From the NCBI RefSeq assembly GCF_016599855.1, contig NZ_CP067041.1:2418001-2482000 (forward strand): DNA of 64,000 nt, given 5' to 3'. The DNA comes from Bradyrhizobium diazoefficiens. Lineage in GTDB: Bacteria > Pseudomonadota > Alphaproteobacteria > Rhizobiales > Xanthobacteraceae. The notes below the pieces were generated by a model. That model saw nothing but the letters and a program-made list of their open reading frames with translations, was not told the origin of the DNA and did not search any database. The position numbers and the translations under genes were made by a program. Shown here piece by piece: positions 7,595-16,776 of this stretch (its first letter is position 1; every line of letters begins with the position of its first letter).

Positions 7595-10297
7595 ATGACG
7601 GCGATCGATCCGACGCTCCGCGCCATCAAAACGACCTGTCCCTATTGCGGCGTCGGCTGCGGCGTGCTCGCAACGCCCGACGGCGCGGGTGGCGCTGCGA
7701 TCGCGGGCGACCCTGACCATCCCGCCAATTTCGGCCGGCTGTGCTCGAAGGGGTCTGCCCTCGGCGAGACCGTCGGGCTCGAGAGCCGGTTGCTCTATCC
7801 GATGATCCGCTGCAAGGGCATGCTCGAACGTGTTGCCTGGAGCGATGCGCTCGACCATGTCGCGCATCGCATGCAGCACATCATCGCGCGCGACGGCGCC
7901 GATGCGGTCGCGTTCTATCTGTCCGGTCAGCTCCTCACCGAGGACTATTACGTCGCCAACAAACTGATGAAGGGTTTTGTCGGCACCGCGAATGTCGACA
8001 CCAATTCGCGACTCTGCATGTCGTCCTCGGTCGCCGGCCACCGGCGCGCCTTCGGCGCCGACACCGTGCCGGGCTGCTACGAGGATCTCGACCAGGCCGA
8101 TCTGCTCGTCTTCGTCGGCTCGAACGCGGCCTGGTGCCATCCCGTGCTGTTCCAGCGCATGCTGAAGAACCGCCAGGAGCGCGGGGCCCGGATGATTGTG
8201 ATCGATCCGCGCCGGACCGACACCGCAAGCGACGTCGAATTGTTCCTCGGCCTCAAGCCCGGCACCGACACCGCCTTGTTCTCCGGCCTGTTCGTTCATC
8301 TCGCCGAGAGCGGCGCACTGGACCAGGACTACATCGCAAGCAACACCTCGGGTTTCGACGATGCGCTGGCGCGCGCGCGCAACATCGCTAGCAGTGTCAC
8401 CGCAACCGCGCTGGCGACGGGCCTCTCCGAGCAGGACGTCGCCACCTTCTTCAAGCTGTTCCGCGACACCGAACGGACCGTCACGCTCTATTCGCAGGGC
8501 GTCAACCAGTCGGCGCAGGGCACCGACAAGGTCAACGCGATCCTGAACTGCCATCTCGCCACGGGCCGGATCGGCAAGCCCGGTGCCTCGCCGTTCTCGC
8601 TCACCGGCCAGCCCAACGCGATGGGTGGTCGCGAGGTCGGCGGCCTCGCCAATATGCTCGCCGCGCATATGAGCTTCACGCCGCCGGATATCGACCGTGT
8701 CAGGCGGTTCTGGAAGGCGCCGCGCATCGCCACCCATGAAGGGTTGAAGGCGGTGGAGCTATTCGAGGCGATCAACCGCGGCGAGGTCAAGGCGCTGTGG
8801 GTGATGGGGACCAACCCTGCAGTATCGCTGCCCGACGCAGATTTCGTGCGCGAGGCGCTGAAGAAGCTCGAGTTATTCGTGGTGTCCGAGAACGTGCTCT
8901 CCAACGACACGGTCGACGCCGGCCCGCACGTGCTGCTGCCGGCGCTGGCCTGGGGCGAGAAGTCGGGCACGGTGACCAACTCCGAGCGCCGCATCTCGCG
9001 CCAGCGTTCGTTCCTGCCGGCGCCCGGTGAGGCGCGGCCGGACTGGTGGATCCTGAGCGAGACCGCAAAGCGTCTCGGCTTTGGCGACAGCTTCAATTAC
9101 AAATCCGCCGCCGGCATTTTCCGCGAGCACGCCGCGCTCTCCGCCTTCGAGAACGACGGCAGCCGCGATTTCGACATCGGCGCGCTGACCTCGCTGTCCG
9201 ACGAAGCCTTCGATGCCTTGACGCCCGTGCAATGGCCCGCCCGCGAAGGCGAGGCGCCGGGCGAGCGCTTCTTCGCAAGCGGCGGCTTCTTCACCAATGA
9301 CGGCAAGGGCCGCTTCGTCGCACCGGAAGTGCCGGCGCTGCGCAGTGAGACCGGACCGTCGCGGCCCCTGCGGCTCAATACCGGGCGCATCCGCGACCAA
9401 TGGCACACCATGACGCGCACGGGCTTGAGCCAGCGGCTCGGCGCGCATCTGCCCGAGCCGTTCGTCGAGATCCATCCCGACGACGCCAGCAAGTACGGCG
9501 TTGTCCACGACGGCTATGCCCGCATCACCACCGATTACGGCCAGTGCATCTTGAAGGCTGTCGTCAGCGAGCGGCAGCAGCGAGGCGTGTTGTTCGCCCC
9601 GATCCATTGGAGCGCGATGAACGCCTCGCACGGCCGTGTCGGCGCGCTGGTCGCACCGTTCACCGATCCCTTCTCGGGCCAGCCGGAATCGAAGGCGACG
9701 CCGGCGGCGATTGCACCATATGAATATGTCTTCCGCGGCTTTGCGCTGTCGCGACAACAGCTGGATCTGCCGCCAAACCTGCTGTGGACCCGTGTCACCG
9801 TCCCGGGCGGATTCGGCTATCTCTTCGCTGACAATGCGGACCTGACGCGCTGGCCGGCCTGGCTTGACGGCCTCGCCGGCGAGGACGTCGCCGACTATCG
9901 CGATTTTGGCGGCGGCGTTTTTCGCGCGGCTGCTTTCGTTGGAGATCGCATCGAGACCTGTCTGTTCGTCGGCCCCGCGCACGATGCCGGCGACTGGGAG
10001 GTGGTGAAGAGCCTGTTCGCGGCCGATCGCGTAACCGACGATCAGCGCCGCATGCTGCTATCGGGCAAGTCCGGCGAGGGTGCCGCCTCGACGGGCCCGA
10101 TCGTCTGCGCCTGCTTCGGCGTCGGTTGCGGCACCATCTGCGACACCATCGCTAGCGGCGTGCGCACGGCCGCCGAGATCGGAGCCAAGCTCAAGGCCGG
10201 CACCAATTGCGGCTCCTGCATCCCCGAGTTGAAGCGGCTGATCGCGACGACCGAGGCGCCGGGGAAGCAAGCCAGGCTCGCGGGCGCGGTGGGGTAG
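7595..10297 (+). CDS. nasC: Assimilatory nitrate reductase catalytic subunit
   Basis: A 900-residue molybdenum bis-MGD oxidoreductase. The N-terminal 4Fe-4S site uses Cys15, Cys18, Cys22 and Cys50 (CPYCGVGC ... GRLCSKG); the likely Mo ligand lies in NSRLCMSS. Middle regions match the NapA/NasA fold, and the molybdopterin-binding C-terminal domain contains the LNTGRIRDQWHTMTRTG stretch. After about residue 820 there is a BFD-like [2Fe-2S] module (CACFGVGCGTICDT ... TNCGSCIPEL), typical of long NasA/NasC forms that take electrons from NAD(P)H-linked flavoproteins. It reduces nitrate to nitrite in the cytoplasm. No nitrite reductase lies in the window. Confidence 0.95.
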   Translation: MTAIDPTLRAIKTTCPYCGVGCGVLATPDGAGGAAIAGDPDHPANFGRLCSKGSALGETVGLESRLLYPMIRCKGMLERVAWSDALDHVAHRMQHIIARDGADAVAFYLSGQLLTEDYYVANKLMKGFVGTANVDTNSRLCMSSSVAGHRRAFGADTVPGCYEDLDQADLLVFVGSNAAWCHPVLFQRMLKNRQERGARMIVIDPRRTDTASDVELFLGLKPGTDTALFSGLFVHLAESGALDQDYIASNTSGFDDALARARNIASSVTATALATGLSEQDVATFFKLFRDTERTVTLYSQGVNQSAQGTDKVNAILNCHLATGRIGKPGASPFSLTGQPNAMGGREVGGLANMLAAHMSFTPPDIDRVRRFWKAPRIATHEGLKAVELFEAINRGEVKALWVMGTNPAVSLPDADFVREALKKLELFVVSENVLSNDTVDAGPHVLLPALAWGEKSGTVTNSERRISRQRSFLPAPGEARPDWWILSETAKRLGFGDSFNYKSAAGIFREHAALSAFENDGSRDFDIGALTSLSDEAFDALTPVQWPAREGEAPGERFFASGGFFTNDGKGRFVAPEVPALRSETGPSRPLRLNTGRIRDQWHTMTRTGLSQRLGAHLPEPFVEIHPDDASKYGVVHDGYARITTDYGQCILKAVVSERQQRGVLFAPIHWSAMNASHGRVGALVAPFTDPFSGQPESKATPAAIAPYEYVFRGFALSRQQLDLPPNLLWTRVTVPGGFGYLFADNADLTRWPAWLDGLAGEDVADYRDFGGGVFRAAAFVGDRIETCLFVGPAHDAGDWEVVKSLFAADRVTDDQRRMLLSGKSGEGAASTGPIVCACFGVGCGTICDTIASGVRTAAEIGAKLKAGTNCGSCIPELKRLIATTEAPGKQARLAGAVG

Positions 10298-10324
10298 GCT
10301 TCTCTTCTTGAGACTAGAAGACGG

Positions 10325-10460
10325 TCTCGTGCTCCGGACGCAGCGCTGCGCATAGTGGTGCGCTGCTGAGCCGGGGCCCATCTACAGTGGAGTGTTTGGC
10401 CTTTCTGGATCCCGGCTCTGCGCAGCAGCGTTTCACGCTGCAGCGCGTCCGGGACACGAG
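10325..10460. repeat. Intergenic palindromic repeat, CGTCCGGGAC family
   Basis: The arms CTCGTG-CTCCGGACGC at 10325 and GCGTCCGGGA-CACGAG ending at 10460 are near-perfect inverted copies. Between them are further GCAGC/GCTGC and GGCCC/GGATCCCGG pairings. It fills most of the gap between nasC and the lactonase gene. I recognise this arrangement as a recurrent intergenic element of Bradyrhizobium genomes. It may terminate or stabilise transcripts; I see no coding capacity. Confidence 0.7.
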
Positions 10461-10554
10461 AGCGGCGTGGACGCAGCCATAGCTCCGCCCCAATCGACGC
10501 GCTATCGATTGTGCCCTATGTTACCGCACTCTCCCCCTGACAATCATAAAAATC

Positions 10555-11454
10555 ATGATGTACCTGGAAACGCCGCCGCGCCTGATCGAAACCAAGATAT
10601 TCTCTGCCATGCCTGACACATTTCGCCGCAAGGGCGTGCGGACGGATTGGGCCGATGCCAACCGGCCGAGGGTCGCGACCGATAGCTTCATCGAAGGTCC
10701 GTCCTTCGACAAGCATGGCAATCTCTACATCGTCGACATTCCTTTCGGTCGCATCTTCCGCATCGCGCCGGATGGTGCGTGGTCGCTCGTGATCGAATAT
10801 GAGGGCTGGCCGAACGGGCTGAAGATCGCCGCCGACGGTCGCATCCTGATCGCCGATTACATGCACGGCATCATGGAGCTCGACGCCAAGGCCGGCCGCA
10901 TCAAGCCCATCCTGACGTCGCGCAATTCAGAATCGTTCCGTGGCTGCAACGATCTGCATCTTGCCTCCAATGGCGATATCTATTTCACCGATCAAGGCCA
11001 GACCGGCCTGCATGACGCAAGCGGCCGCGTCTATCGGCTGGCCTCAAATGGCCGGCTCGACTGCCTTGTTGACACCGGCATCAGCCCGAACGGCCTGGTG
11101 CTCGATCCCAGCGAAACCGTGCTATTCGTTGCGATGACTCGCGACAACGCGGTGTGGCGGCTGCCGTTCATGAAGGATGGCAGCGTGTCGAAGGTTGGCC
11201 GATTCTGCTCGCTGTTCGGCACCTCGGGTCCTGACGGCATGACGATGGATGCGAGCGGCCGCCTGTTCGTCGCTCACGCCTCGCTTGGCCATGTCTTCGT
11301 GTTCGCGCCGAATGGCGAGCTGCTCGCGCGGATCAAGTCTTGCGCGGGACCGAATTGCACCAATGTCGCCATCGGTGGCGCGAAGAAAGATCGGCTCTAT
11401 ATTACGGAGTCGGCGACCGGCAGCGTGCTGGTCGCGGATATCAGTAGCCTGTAG
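10555..11454 (+). CDS. SMP-30/gluconolactonase/LRE-family beta-propeller protein
   Basis: A 299-residue six-bladed propeller of the SMP-30/gluconolaconase type. Seen are the substrate/metal-site segments EGPSFDKHGNLYIVD, WPNGLKIAADGRILIADY, CNDLHLASNGDIYFTD and SPNGLVLDPSETVLFVA, with the conserved Glu, Asn and Asp expected to hold a divalent metal. Family members hydrolyse sugar-acid lactones such as gluconolactone or arabinonolactone. No signal peptide is visible. The aldo/keto reductase begins 19 bases downstream, so the two are probably an operon in which an oxidised sugar lactone is opened. The start is either ATG 10555 or the adjacent ATG 10558. Confidence 0.88.
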   Translation: MMYLETPPRLIETKIFSAMPDTFRRKGVRTDWADANRPRVATDSFIEGPSFDKHGNLYIVDIPFGRIFRIAPDGAWSLVIEYEGWPNGLKIAADGRILIADYMHGIMELDAKAGRIKPILTSRNSESFRGCNDLHLASNGDIYFTDQGQTGLHDASGRVYRLASNGRLDCLVDTGISPNGLVLDPSETVLFVAMTRDNAVWRLPFMKDGSVSKVGRFCSLFGTSGPDGMTMDASGRLFVAHASLGHVFVFAPNGELLARIKSCAGPNCTNVAIGGAKKDRLYITESATGSVLVADISSL

Positions 11455-11473
11455 CGGATCTGAAGGAACAACC

Positions 11474-12313
11474 ATGAACACGCAGCCCTTCGGCAAGACC
11501 GGCGCTAATGTTTCCGTGATCGGGCAGGGCACCTGGTATCTCGACCATGGCGATCGCAAGCGCGCGATCGCGGCGCTTGCGCGCGGGCTCGATCTCGGCA
11601 TGACCCACATCGACACCGCCGAGATGTATGGCGATGCCGAGCTCGTCATTGCCGATGCGATCGCGGGTCGTCGCGATGAAGTCTTCCTCGTCTCAAAGGT
11701 GCTGCCGAGCAACGCCTCGCGCCGCGGTACCATCATCGCTTGCGAGCGCTCGTTGAAGCGGCTGAAGACGGATCGCCTCGATTGCTATCTGCTGCACTGG
11801 CGCGGGTCATATGCGCTCGAAGACACCGTCGCTGCATTCGAGGAGCTGGTGAAATCAGGCAAGATCAAATGCTGGGGCGTCTCCAATTTCGACGCCGACG
11901 ATCTCGACGAAATTCTCAGCGTTGCCGGTGAAGGTCGTATTGCCTGCAATCAAGTGCTCTATCATCTGAAGGAACGTGCGATCGAGCACGCCGTCATCCC
12001 CTGGTGTGAGAAGCACGGCGTCGCGGTCGTCGCCTATTCGCCGTTCGGCCACGATGATTTTCCCGGTGAGCGCAGCAAGGGCGGCGCTGTGCTCGCGCGC
12101 ATTGCGGAGGCGCATCGCGCGACGCCGCGTCAGGTCGCGCTGAGCTTCCTCACCCGTGCGACTACGGTGTTCGCAATCCCGAAGGCGTCGTCCGCGGAAC
12201 ATGCCGGCGAAAATGCGGCCGCCGGTGATCTCGTGCTGACGAGAGAGGAGATTTCGGCGCTGGATGCGGCGTTTCCGCGCGGCCCGAAGCCGCGCAGCCT
12301 GCCCATGTTGTAG
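11474..12313 (+). CDS. Aldo/keto reductase
   Basis: The 279-residue TIM-barrel NADPH oxidoreductase shows the AKR signatures: HIDTAEMYGDAE (catalytic Asp and Tyr), VSKVLPSN (catalytic Lys), LLHWRG (catalytic His context), GVSNFDADDL, and the cofactor segment IPKASS. It should reduce carbonyls, or oxidise sugars in reverse, but the substrate is unknown. Start ATG 11474 follows GAAGGA. It is short for the family, and closest in layout to the YvgN/DkgA group. Context with the lactonase upstream and a DMT exporter downstream suggests aldose or sugar-lactone metabolism. Confidence 0.9.
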   Translation: MNTQPFGKTGANVSVIGQGTWYLDHGDRKRAIAALARGLDLGMTHIDTAEMYGDAELVIADAIAGRRDEVFLVSKVLPSNASRRGTIIACERSLKRLKTDRLDCYLLHWRGSYALEDTVAAFEELVKSGKIKCWGVSNFDADDLDEILSVAGEGRIACNQVLYHLKERAIEHAVIPWCEKHGVAVVAYSPFGHDDFPGERSKGGAVLARIAEAHRATPRQVALSFLTRATTVFAIPKASSAEHAGENAAAGDLVLTREEISALDAAFPRGPKPRSLPML

Positions 12314-12453
12314 CGCACAAAAGCCCATTATTAAGGAGTATTGACGCGCGCGGACGTGAGCGCATATCGGCATCCTGTTTTCGGAAGTTGTGAACGCAGC
12401 GCAATTGTCGTTTTTTACAACCGTTCCCGATTCGCATTTCCCAGGTTCCAGCC

Positions 12454-13440
12454 GTGACACCGCCGCCCGCCGCAGCCGCAAGGCTCGACCGTATTCCCAT
12501 GCCTATGCCGGAGAAGAAGCACGAGGCTCGCCGCGCGCCTGCGCGCGTCGATCATCCCTTCAAGGGCATCGCACTGGTGCTGCTGTCCACGGTGTTCCTC
12601 GGCTGCTCGGACGTCACTGCGAAATATCTCTCGACCAGCCTGCCGTCGATCGAGATCACCTGGATCCGCTTCGTCACCTTCGCGCTGATGTTCACGCCGG
12701 TGATGCTGCCGGGCTCACCGCTGCATGCGATGCGCACCGAGCGGCTCGGGCTGCAACTGATGCGCGGTGCGGCACTGCTCGGCTCCTCGCTGTTCTTCAT
12801 TACCGGTTTGCGCTTTCTCCCCATTGCGGAAGCATCCGCCACCGGCTTCGTCTCGCCGCTGTTCGTCACTGCGCTGTCGATCATCTTCCTGAGCGAGAAG
12901 GTCGGCCTGCGCCGCTGGATCGCGACCGCCATCGGACTGACGGGCGTGATGATCATCCTGCGCCCGGGTTCGAGCGCGTTCCACGTCGCCGCATTCTTTC
13001 CGATCGTCTCGGCGTTCTGCTGGGCTGCGGCGCTGATCCTGACGCGGATGATGAGCGGGCGGGAAGCGGTCCTCACCACCATGGCGTATTCCGCGCTCAC
13101 CGGCGTTGCGATCCTCAGCGTGATGGTGCCGTTCGTCTGGGTCACGCCGAGCTGGACCGCGATCGGGTTCGGCATCGTGATCGGGGTTGCCTCGACCGTT
13201 GGTCAGTGGATCATCGTGCTGGCCTACCGCTACGGCGATGCCTCCGTGCTGGCGCCGTTCTCCTACACGCAGTTGCTCTGGGTCAGCATTCTAGGCTTCT
13301 TCCTGTTCGGCGAACTGCCTGATATCTGGACGGTCACGGGTGCGGCGTTCATCGTCGCCAGCGGGCTCTACATTGCCCATCGCGAGCGCATCCGCCGCGC
13401 CCAGCTGTTGGTGCAGGCAGCGCGTTCTCCGAACCCCTGA
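12454..13440 (+). CDS. EamA/DMT-superfamily transporter
   Basis: A 328-residue membrane protein with two tandem EamA units and about ten hydrophobic helices, for example FKGIALVLLSTVFLGCSDV at the N-terminus and a second repeat from AAFFPIVSAFCWAAALIL. Members export amino acids, sugars, nucleosides or drugs; the substrate cannot be read from sequence. The longest frame uses GTG 12454. ATG 12499, just before MPEKKHEARR, is an equally plausible start, since the extra N-terminus is Ala/Pro-rich. It is separated from the aldo/keto reductase by 140 bases and may have its own promoter. Confidence 0.85.
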   Translation: MTPPPAAAARLDRIPMPMPEKKHEARRAPARVDHPFKGIALVLLSTVFLGCSDVTAKYLSTSLPSIEITWIRFVTFALMFTPVMLPGSPLHAMRTERLGLQLMRGAALLGSSLFFITGLRFLPIAEASATGFVSPLFVTALSIIFLSEKVGLRRWIATAIGLTGVMIILRPGSSAFHVAAFFPIVSAFCWAAALILTRMMSGREAVLTTMAYSALTGVAILSVMVPFVWVTPSWTAIGFGIVIGVASTVGQWIIVLAYRYGDASVLAPFSYTQLLWVSILGFFLFGELPDIWTVTGAAFIVASGLYIAHRERIRRAQLLVQAARSPNP

Positions 13441-13533
13441 CGCAATATTTCACGTCACGCTTCGCCGATCTCGCCAATCCCGAGGCGCACACCAAGATCA
13501 TCGTGCAGCCGTGGCGGTGACGGTGTGACCACG

Positions 13534-13664
13534 ACGGCGGTGCGCTCCCTCCCCCGCTCGCGGGGGAGGGCTGGGGAGAGGGTGTCTCCGCATTGGGAGT
13601 CTCTCCGCGGAGAAAGCCCTCACCCGCGCCTCCGGCGCGACCTCTCCCGCAAGCGGGAGAGGTT
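13534..13664. repeat. Intergenic palindromic repeat (CTCCC...GGGAG family), copy 1
   Basis: The segment begins GGCGGTGCGCTCCCTCCC and ends with ACCTCTCCCGC-AAGCGGGAGAGG. It is a compound palindrome with two hairpin arms (CCTCCCCCGC/GCGGGGGAGG and CCTCTCCCGC/GCGGGAGAGG) joined by a variable middle. A close relative occurs at 25740-25871 and a shortened one at 20601-20655. It occupies most of the 370-base gap between the DMT exporter and the Lrp regulator. The rest of that gap has a decayed reading frame at 13432-13520 and nothing else that I can name. Confidence 0.8.
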
Positions 13665-13809
13665 AACGGAGAGCGCCTGCCAATCAATACGTCGACGGCA
13701 CGTACATCTCCGCCAGCATCGGGATCCTTGTCTCGGGTTGGACACGAGTGGTCCACGACCATCGGCGGGGTTTATTGCGTCCATGTGACACCCGCGCCTC
13801 GCCGAACCG

Positions 13810-14271
13810 TCAGACCGGCAGCGCGATCGAATACTTCACCTGGCTCAGCGCAAAGCTCGACTCGATCGAGGCGATGCCGTCGAGCCGGGTCAGCTTGGTC
13901 TTCAGGAACGCCTCGTAGGAGGCGAGGTCCGCCGCCACCACCCGCAGCAGATAATCGCGGTTGCCCGTCATCAGATAGCACTCCAGCACCTCGTCCCATT
14001 TCGAGATCGCGCGAGCGAAGCGGTTGAGATCCTCCTCCTTCTGCCGCGCCAGCTTGATCGAGATGAACACGCTGACATGCAGCCCGAGCGCCTTCTGGTC
14101 CACGGTCGCGATGTAGCGCGAGATCACGCCGCGCTCTTCCAGCAGCTTGACCCGGCGATGGCAGGGCGAGACCGAGAGCCCGACCTTGTCGGCCAGCTCC
14201 TGCATGGTCAGGCGGCTGTCGGTCTGGAGAAGGGCAAGGATCTTGCGGTCGATGGCGTCGAGGTCGGGCAT
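13810..14271 (-). CDS. Lrp/AsnC-family transcriptional regulator
   Basis: A 153-residue regulator: N-terminal winged helix-turn-helix (LDAIDRKILALLQTDSRLT, then LADKVGLSVSPCHRRVKLL), a linker with GVISRYIATVD, and the C-terminal RAM effector-binding domain with GNRDYLLRVVAADLASYE. It is full length for the family. It is divergently transcribed from the E1-like gene at 14406 with a 134-base shared region, so it very probably controls that gene in response to an amino acid or a 2-oxo acid. The start chosen is ATG 14271; longer in-frame openings run through the shared promoter. Confidence 0.93.
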   Translation of the reverse strand: MPDLDAIDRKILALLQTDSRLTMQELADKVGLSVSPCHRRVKLLEERGVISRYIATVDQKALGLHVSVFISIKLARQKEEDLNRFARAISKWDEVLECYLMTGNRDYLLRVVAADLASYEAFLKTKLTRLDGIASIESSFALSQVKYSIALPV

Positions 14272-14301
14272 TGGAATGGAACCTGTCTTTGGCCTGGTAC
14301 A

Positions 14302-14318
14302 TTGGTAAAATATCCCAA
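14302..14318. promoter_or_regulatory. Candidate Lrp/AsnC operator between the divergent genes
   Basis: The 17-base imperfect palindrome TTGGTAAAATATCCCAA has an AT-rich centre and TTGG/CCAA arms. It lies 31 bases upstream of the regulator start and 88 upstream of the E1-like gene. Lrp/AsnC sites are typically dyads of this size with an AT core. This is an inference from position and symmetry only. Confidence 0.4.
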
Positions 14319-14405
14319 TACTTGCCAGAGTAGCGCGAAAAATTGAGAAGTTTGGCGCCGTCCGCAGGCGTATCATCGTTCGACCTATTTTCCGGGAGCA
14401 TTGCC

Positions 14406-16769
14406 ATGCCCGTTGATTCCGCCCGTCGCGACACCTTGACCGCGCTCGCCCGCAAGGCGCTGTGGCTGTCGTCATGGACCATCCACCACGCCAACCATGT
14501 CCGCGCCAATTCGGACGGGTTGAAGGTCGGGGGACATCAGGCCTCCTCGGCCTCGCTCGCGACCATCATGTCGGCGCTGTATTTCCATGTGCTCCGCCCT
14601 GAGGATCGCGTCGCGGTGAAACCGCATGCGAGCCCGGTGTTCCACGCCATTCAATATCTGTTCGGCCGGCAGACGCGCGAGAAGCTGGAAAATTTCCGCG
14701 GCTTCAAGGGTGCGCAGTCCTATCCTTCGCGCACCAAGGACGTCGACGACGTCGATTTCTCGACCGGCTCGGTCGGCCTCGGCGTCGCGCAAACGCTGTT
14801 TGCCTCGCTGGTGCAGGACTACGTCAAGGCGCATGGCTGGATGAAGGACCGCCGCGAGGGGCGGATGATTGCGCTGGTGGGCGACGCCGAGATGGACGAG
14901 GGCAACATCTTTGAGGCGCTCGCCGAGGGGTGGAAGCACGGCCTGCGCAACACCTGGTGGGTGGTCGATTATAACCGCCAGTCGCTCGACGCCGTCGTGC
15001 GCGAGGGGCTCTGGGAAAAGTTCGAGACCATGTTCCGCAATTTCGGCTGGGACGTCGTCATCGTGAAATATGGCCGCCTGATGCGCGACGCCTTTGCTGA
15101 ACCCGGCGGCGAGGCGCTGAAGCGCTGGATCGACAATTGCCCGAACGCGCTCTACGCCGCGCTGTGCTTCCAGGGCGGCGGCGCCTTCCGCAAGCACCTT
15201 CGTGACGAGATCGGGGATCAGGGCCCGACTACAAAGCTGATCGACAAGCGCAGCGACGAGGAGCTGCTTGCGCTAATGTCGAATCTCGGCGGCCACGACA
15301 TGGCGAGCATGGTCGAGGCGTTCGAATCCATCGACCACGACCGTCCGGTCTGCTTCATCGCCTACACCATCAAGGGTGTCGGCCTGCCGTTCCAGGGGCA
15401 CAAGGACAACCATGCCGGCCTAATGACGGTCGCGCAGATGGAGAAATATCGCGACAGCCAGAACATCCGCCCCGGCCATGAGTGGGACAAGTATGAGGGC
15501 CTGACGCAAGACGTCGCCGAGCTCGACGCGTTCCTCGCGCGCGTGCCGTTCAATCAGGACGGCCGCCGCCTCACTGCGCCTGTTATCGAGGTGCCGGCGC
15601 AGCTCGCCTTCAAGCCGTCGCCGCAGATGTCGACCCAGCAGGGTTTTGGCCTCGTGCTGAACGAGATCGCGCGCGGCGACAGCGAGCTTGCAAAACGCAT
15701 CGTCACGACCTCGCCCGACGTCACGGTCTCGACCAATCTCGGCCCCTGGGTGAACCGGCGCGGCCTGTTCGCGCGCGCCGAGAAGGCGGACTTATTCCGC
15801 AGCGAGAAAATTCCCTCGACCTACAACTGGGACGCCTCGCCGAAGGGCCAGCATCTCGAGCTCGGCATCGCCGAGATGAACCTGTTCATCATGCTCTCCG
15901 CGCTCGGCCTGTCGCACCAGATCAATGGCGCGCGGCTGTTGCCGGTCGGCACGCTCTACGATCCGTTCATCGAGCGCGGCCTCGATGCGCTGAACTATGC
16001 CTGCTATCAGGATGCGCGCTTCATGGTGGCGGCGACGCCGTCAGGCATCACGCTCGCGCCGGAGGGCGGCGCGCACCAGTCGATCGCGACGCCGCTGATC
16101 GGCATGGCGCAGGACGGGCTTGCCTCGTTCGAGCCGGCCTTCGTCGACGAACTCGCCGTCATCATGGCTTTCGGCTTTGAGCATATGCAGCGCGACCCGG
16201 GCGAGGGCGGCTCGGTCTATTTGCGGCTCTCGACGCGCAGCATCGAGCAGGCGCAGCGGATCATGACACCGGAGCTTCGACAAGGCATCACCGATGGCGC
16301 CTATTGGCTGCGCAAGCCGGGCCCCAATGCCGAACTCGTAATCGCCTATACCGGCGCAGTGGCGCCCGAAGCGATCGAGGCAACCGGTTTCATCGGCGAG
16401 AGCCGGCGCGATGTCGGCCTCCTCGCGATCACCTCAGCCGATCGCCTTCACTCAGGCTGGACCGGCGCGCGAAAATTGCGGCGCGATCGGCGTGGCGTGC
16501 AGCACCTCAGCCACATCGAGAAGCTTTTGGCGCCGCTGCCGCGCGATTGCGGCATCGTGACTGTGATCGACGGTCATCCGGCAACGCTCGGCTGGCTCGG
16601 CAGCGTTCGCGGCCATCGCGTCGAGGCACTCGGCGTCGAGCAGTTCGGCCAGACCGGCACGATCGCCGACCTCTACCGCCACTACGGCATCGACGCCAAT
16701 GCGATCATCGATGCGGCCGAGAGCCTCACCACCGGCGCGCCGGTGCTCCATCGGAAGATGGCGGTGTAA
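14406..16769 (+). CDS. Thiamine-diphosphate E1-like enzyme of the AceE/transketolase superfamily
   Basis: A 787-residue single-chain protein with three transketolase-like parts: a TPP domain with GDAEMDEG (159-166) and Asn190 closing the binding motif, a PYR domain from about residue 410, and a C-terminal transketolase domain from about 620. The first domain looks like homodimeric pyruvate dehydrogenase E1 (KVGGHQASSAS, the FRGFKGAQSYPSRT stretch) but the protein is about 100 residues shorter than AceE. No E2 or E3 gene is near. It may decarboxylate or transfer a two-carbon unit from a 2-oxo acid; the divergent Lrp regulator favours amino-acid-derived oxo acids. Start ATG 14406 follows GGGAG. 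Confidence 0.82.
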   Translation: MPVDSARRDTLTALARKALWLSSWTIHHANHVRANSDGLKVGGHQASSASLATIMSALYFHVLRPEDRVAVKPHASPVFHAIQYLFGRQTREKLENFRGFKGAQSYPSRTKDVDDVDFSTGSVGLGVAQTLFASLVQDYVKAHGWMKDRREGRMIALVGDAEMDEGNIFEALAEGWKHGLRNTWWVVDYNRQSLDAVVREGLWEKFETMFRNFGWDVVIVKYGRLMRDAFAEPGGEALKRWIDNCPNALYAALCFQGGGAFRKHLRDEIGDQGPTTKLIDKRSDEELLALMSNLGGHDMASMVEAFESIDHDRPVCFIAYTIKGVGLPFQGHKDNHAGLMTVAQMEKYRDSQNIRPGHEWDKYEGLTQDVAELDAFLARVPFNQDGRRLTAPVIEVPAQLAFKPSPQMSTQQGFGLVLNEIARGDSELAKRIVTTSPDVTVSTNLGPWVNRRGLFARAEKADLFRSEKIPSTYNWDASPKGQHLELGIAEMNLFIMLSALGLSHQINGARLLPVGTLYDPFIERGLDALNYACYQDARFMVAATPSGITLAPEGGAHQSIATPLIGMAQDGLASFEPAFVDELAVIMAFGFEHMQRDPGEGGSVYLRLSTRSIEQAQRIMTPELRQGITDGAYWLRKPGPNAELVIAYTGAVAPEAIEATGFIGESRRDVGLLAITSADRLHSGWTGARKLRRDRRGVQHLSHIEKLLAPLPRDCGIVTVIDGHPATLGWLGSVRGHRVEALGVEQFGQTGTIADLYRHYGIDANAIIDAAESLTTGAPVLHRKMAV

Positions 16770-16776
16770 ATCTCCT

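Noticed and set aside
6500..8737. 745-codon open frame on the minus strand
   Set aside because: It lies wholly antisense to the flavoprotein and nasC genes. High G+C keeps the opposite frame open; its translation has the His/Arg/Ala-rich look of a shadow frame and matches no family.
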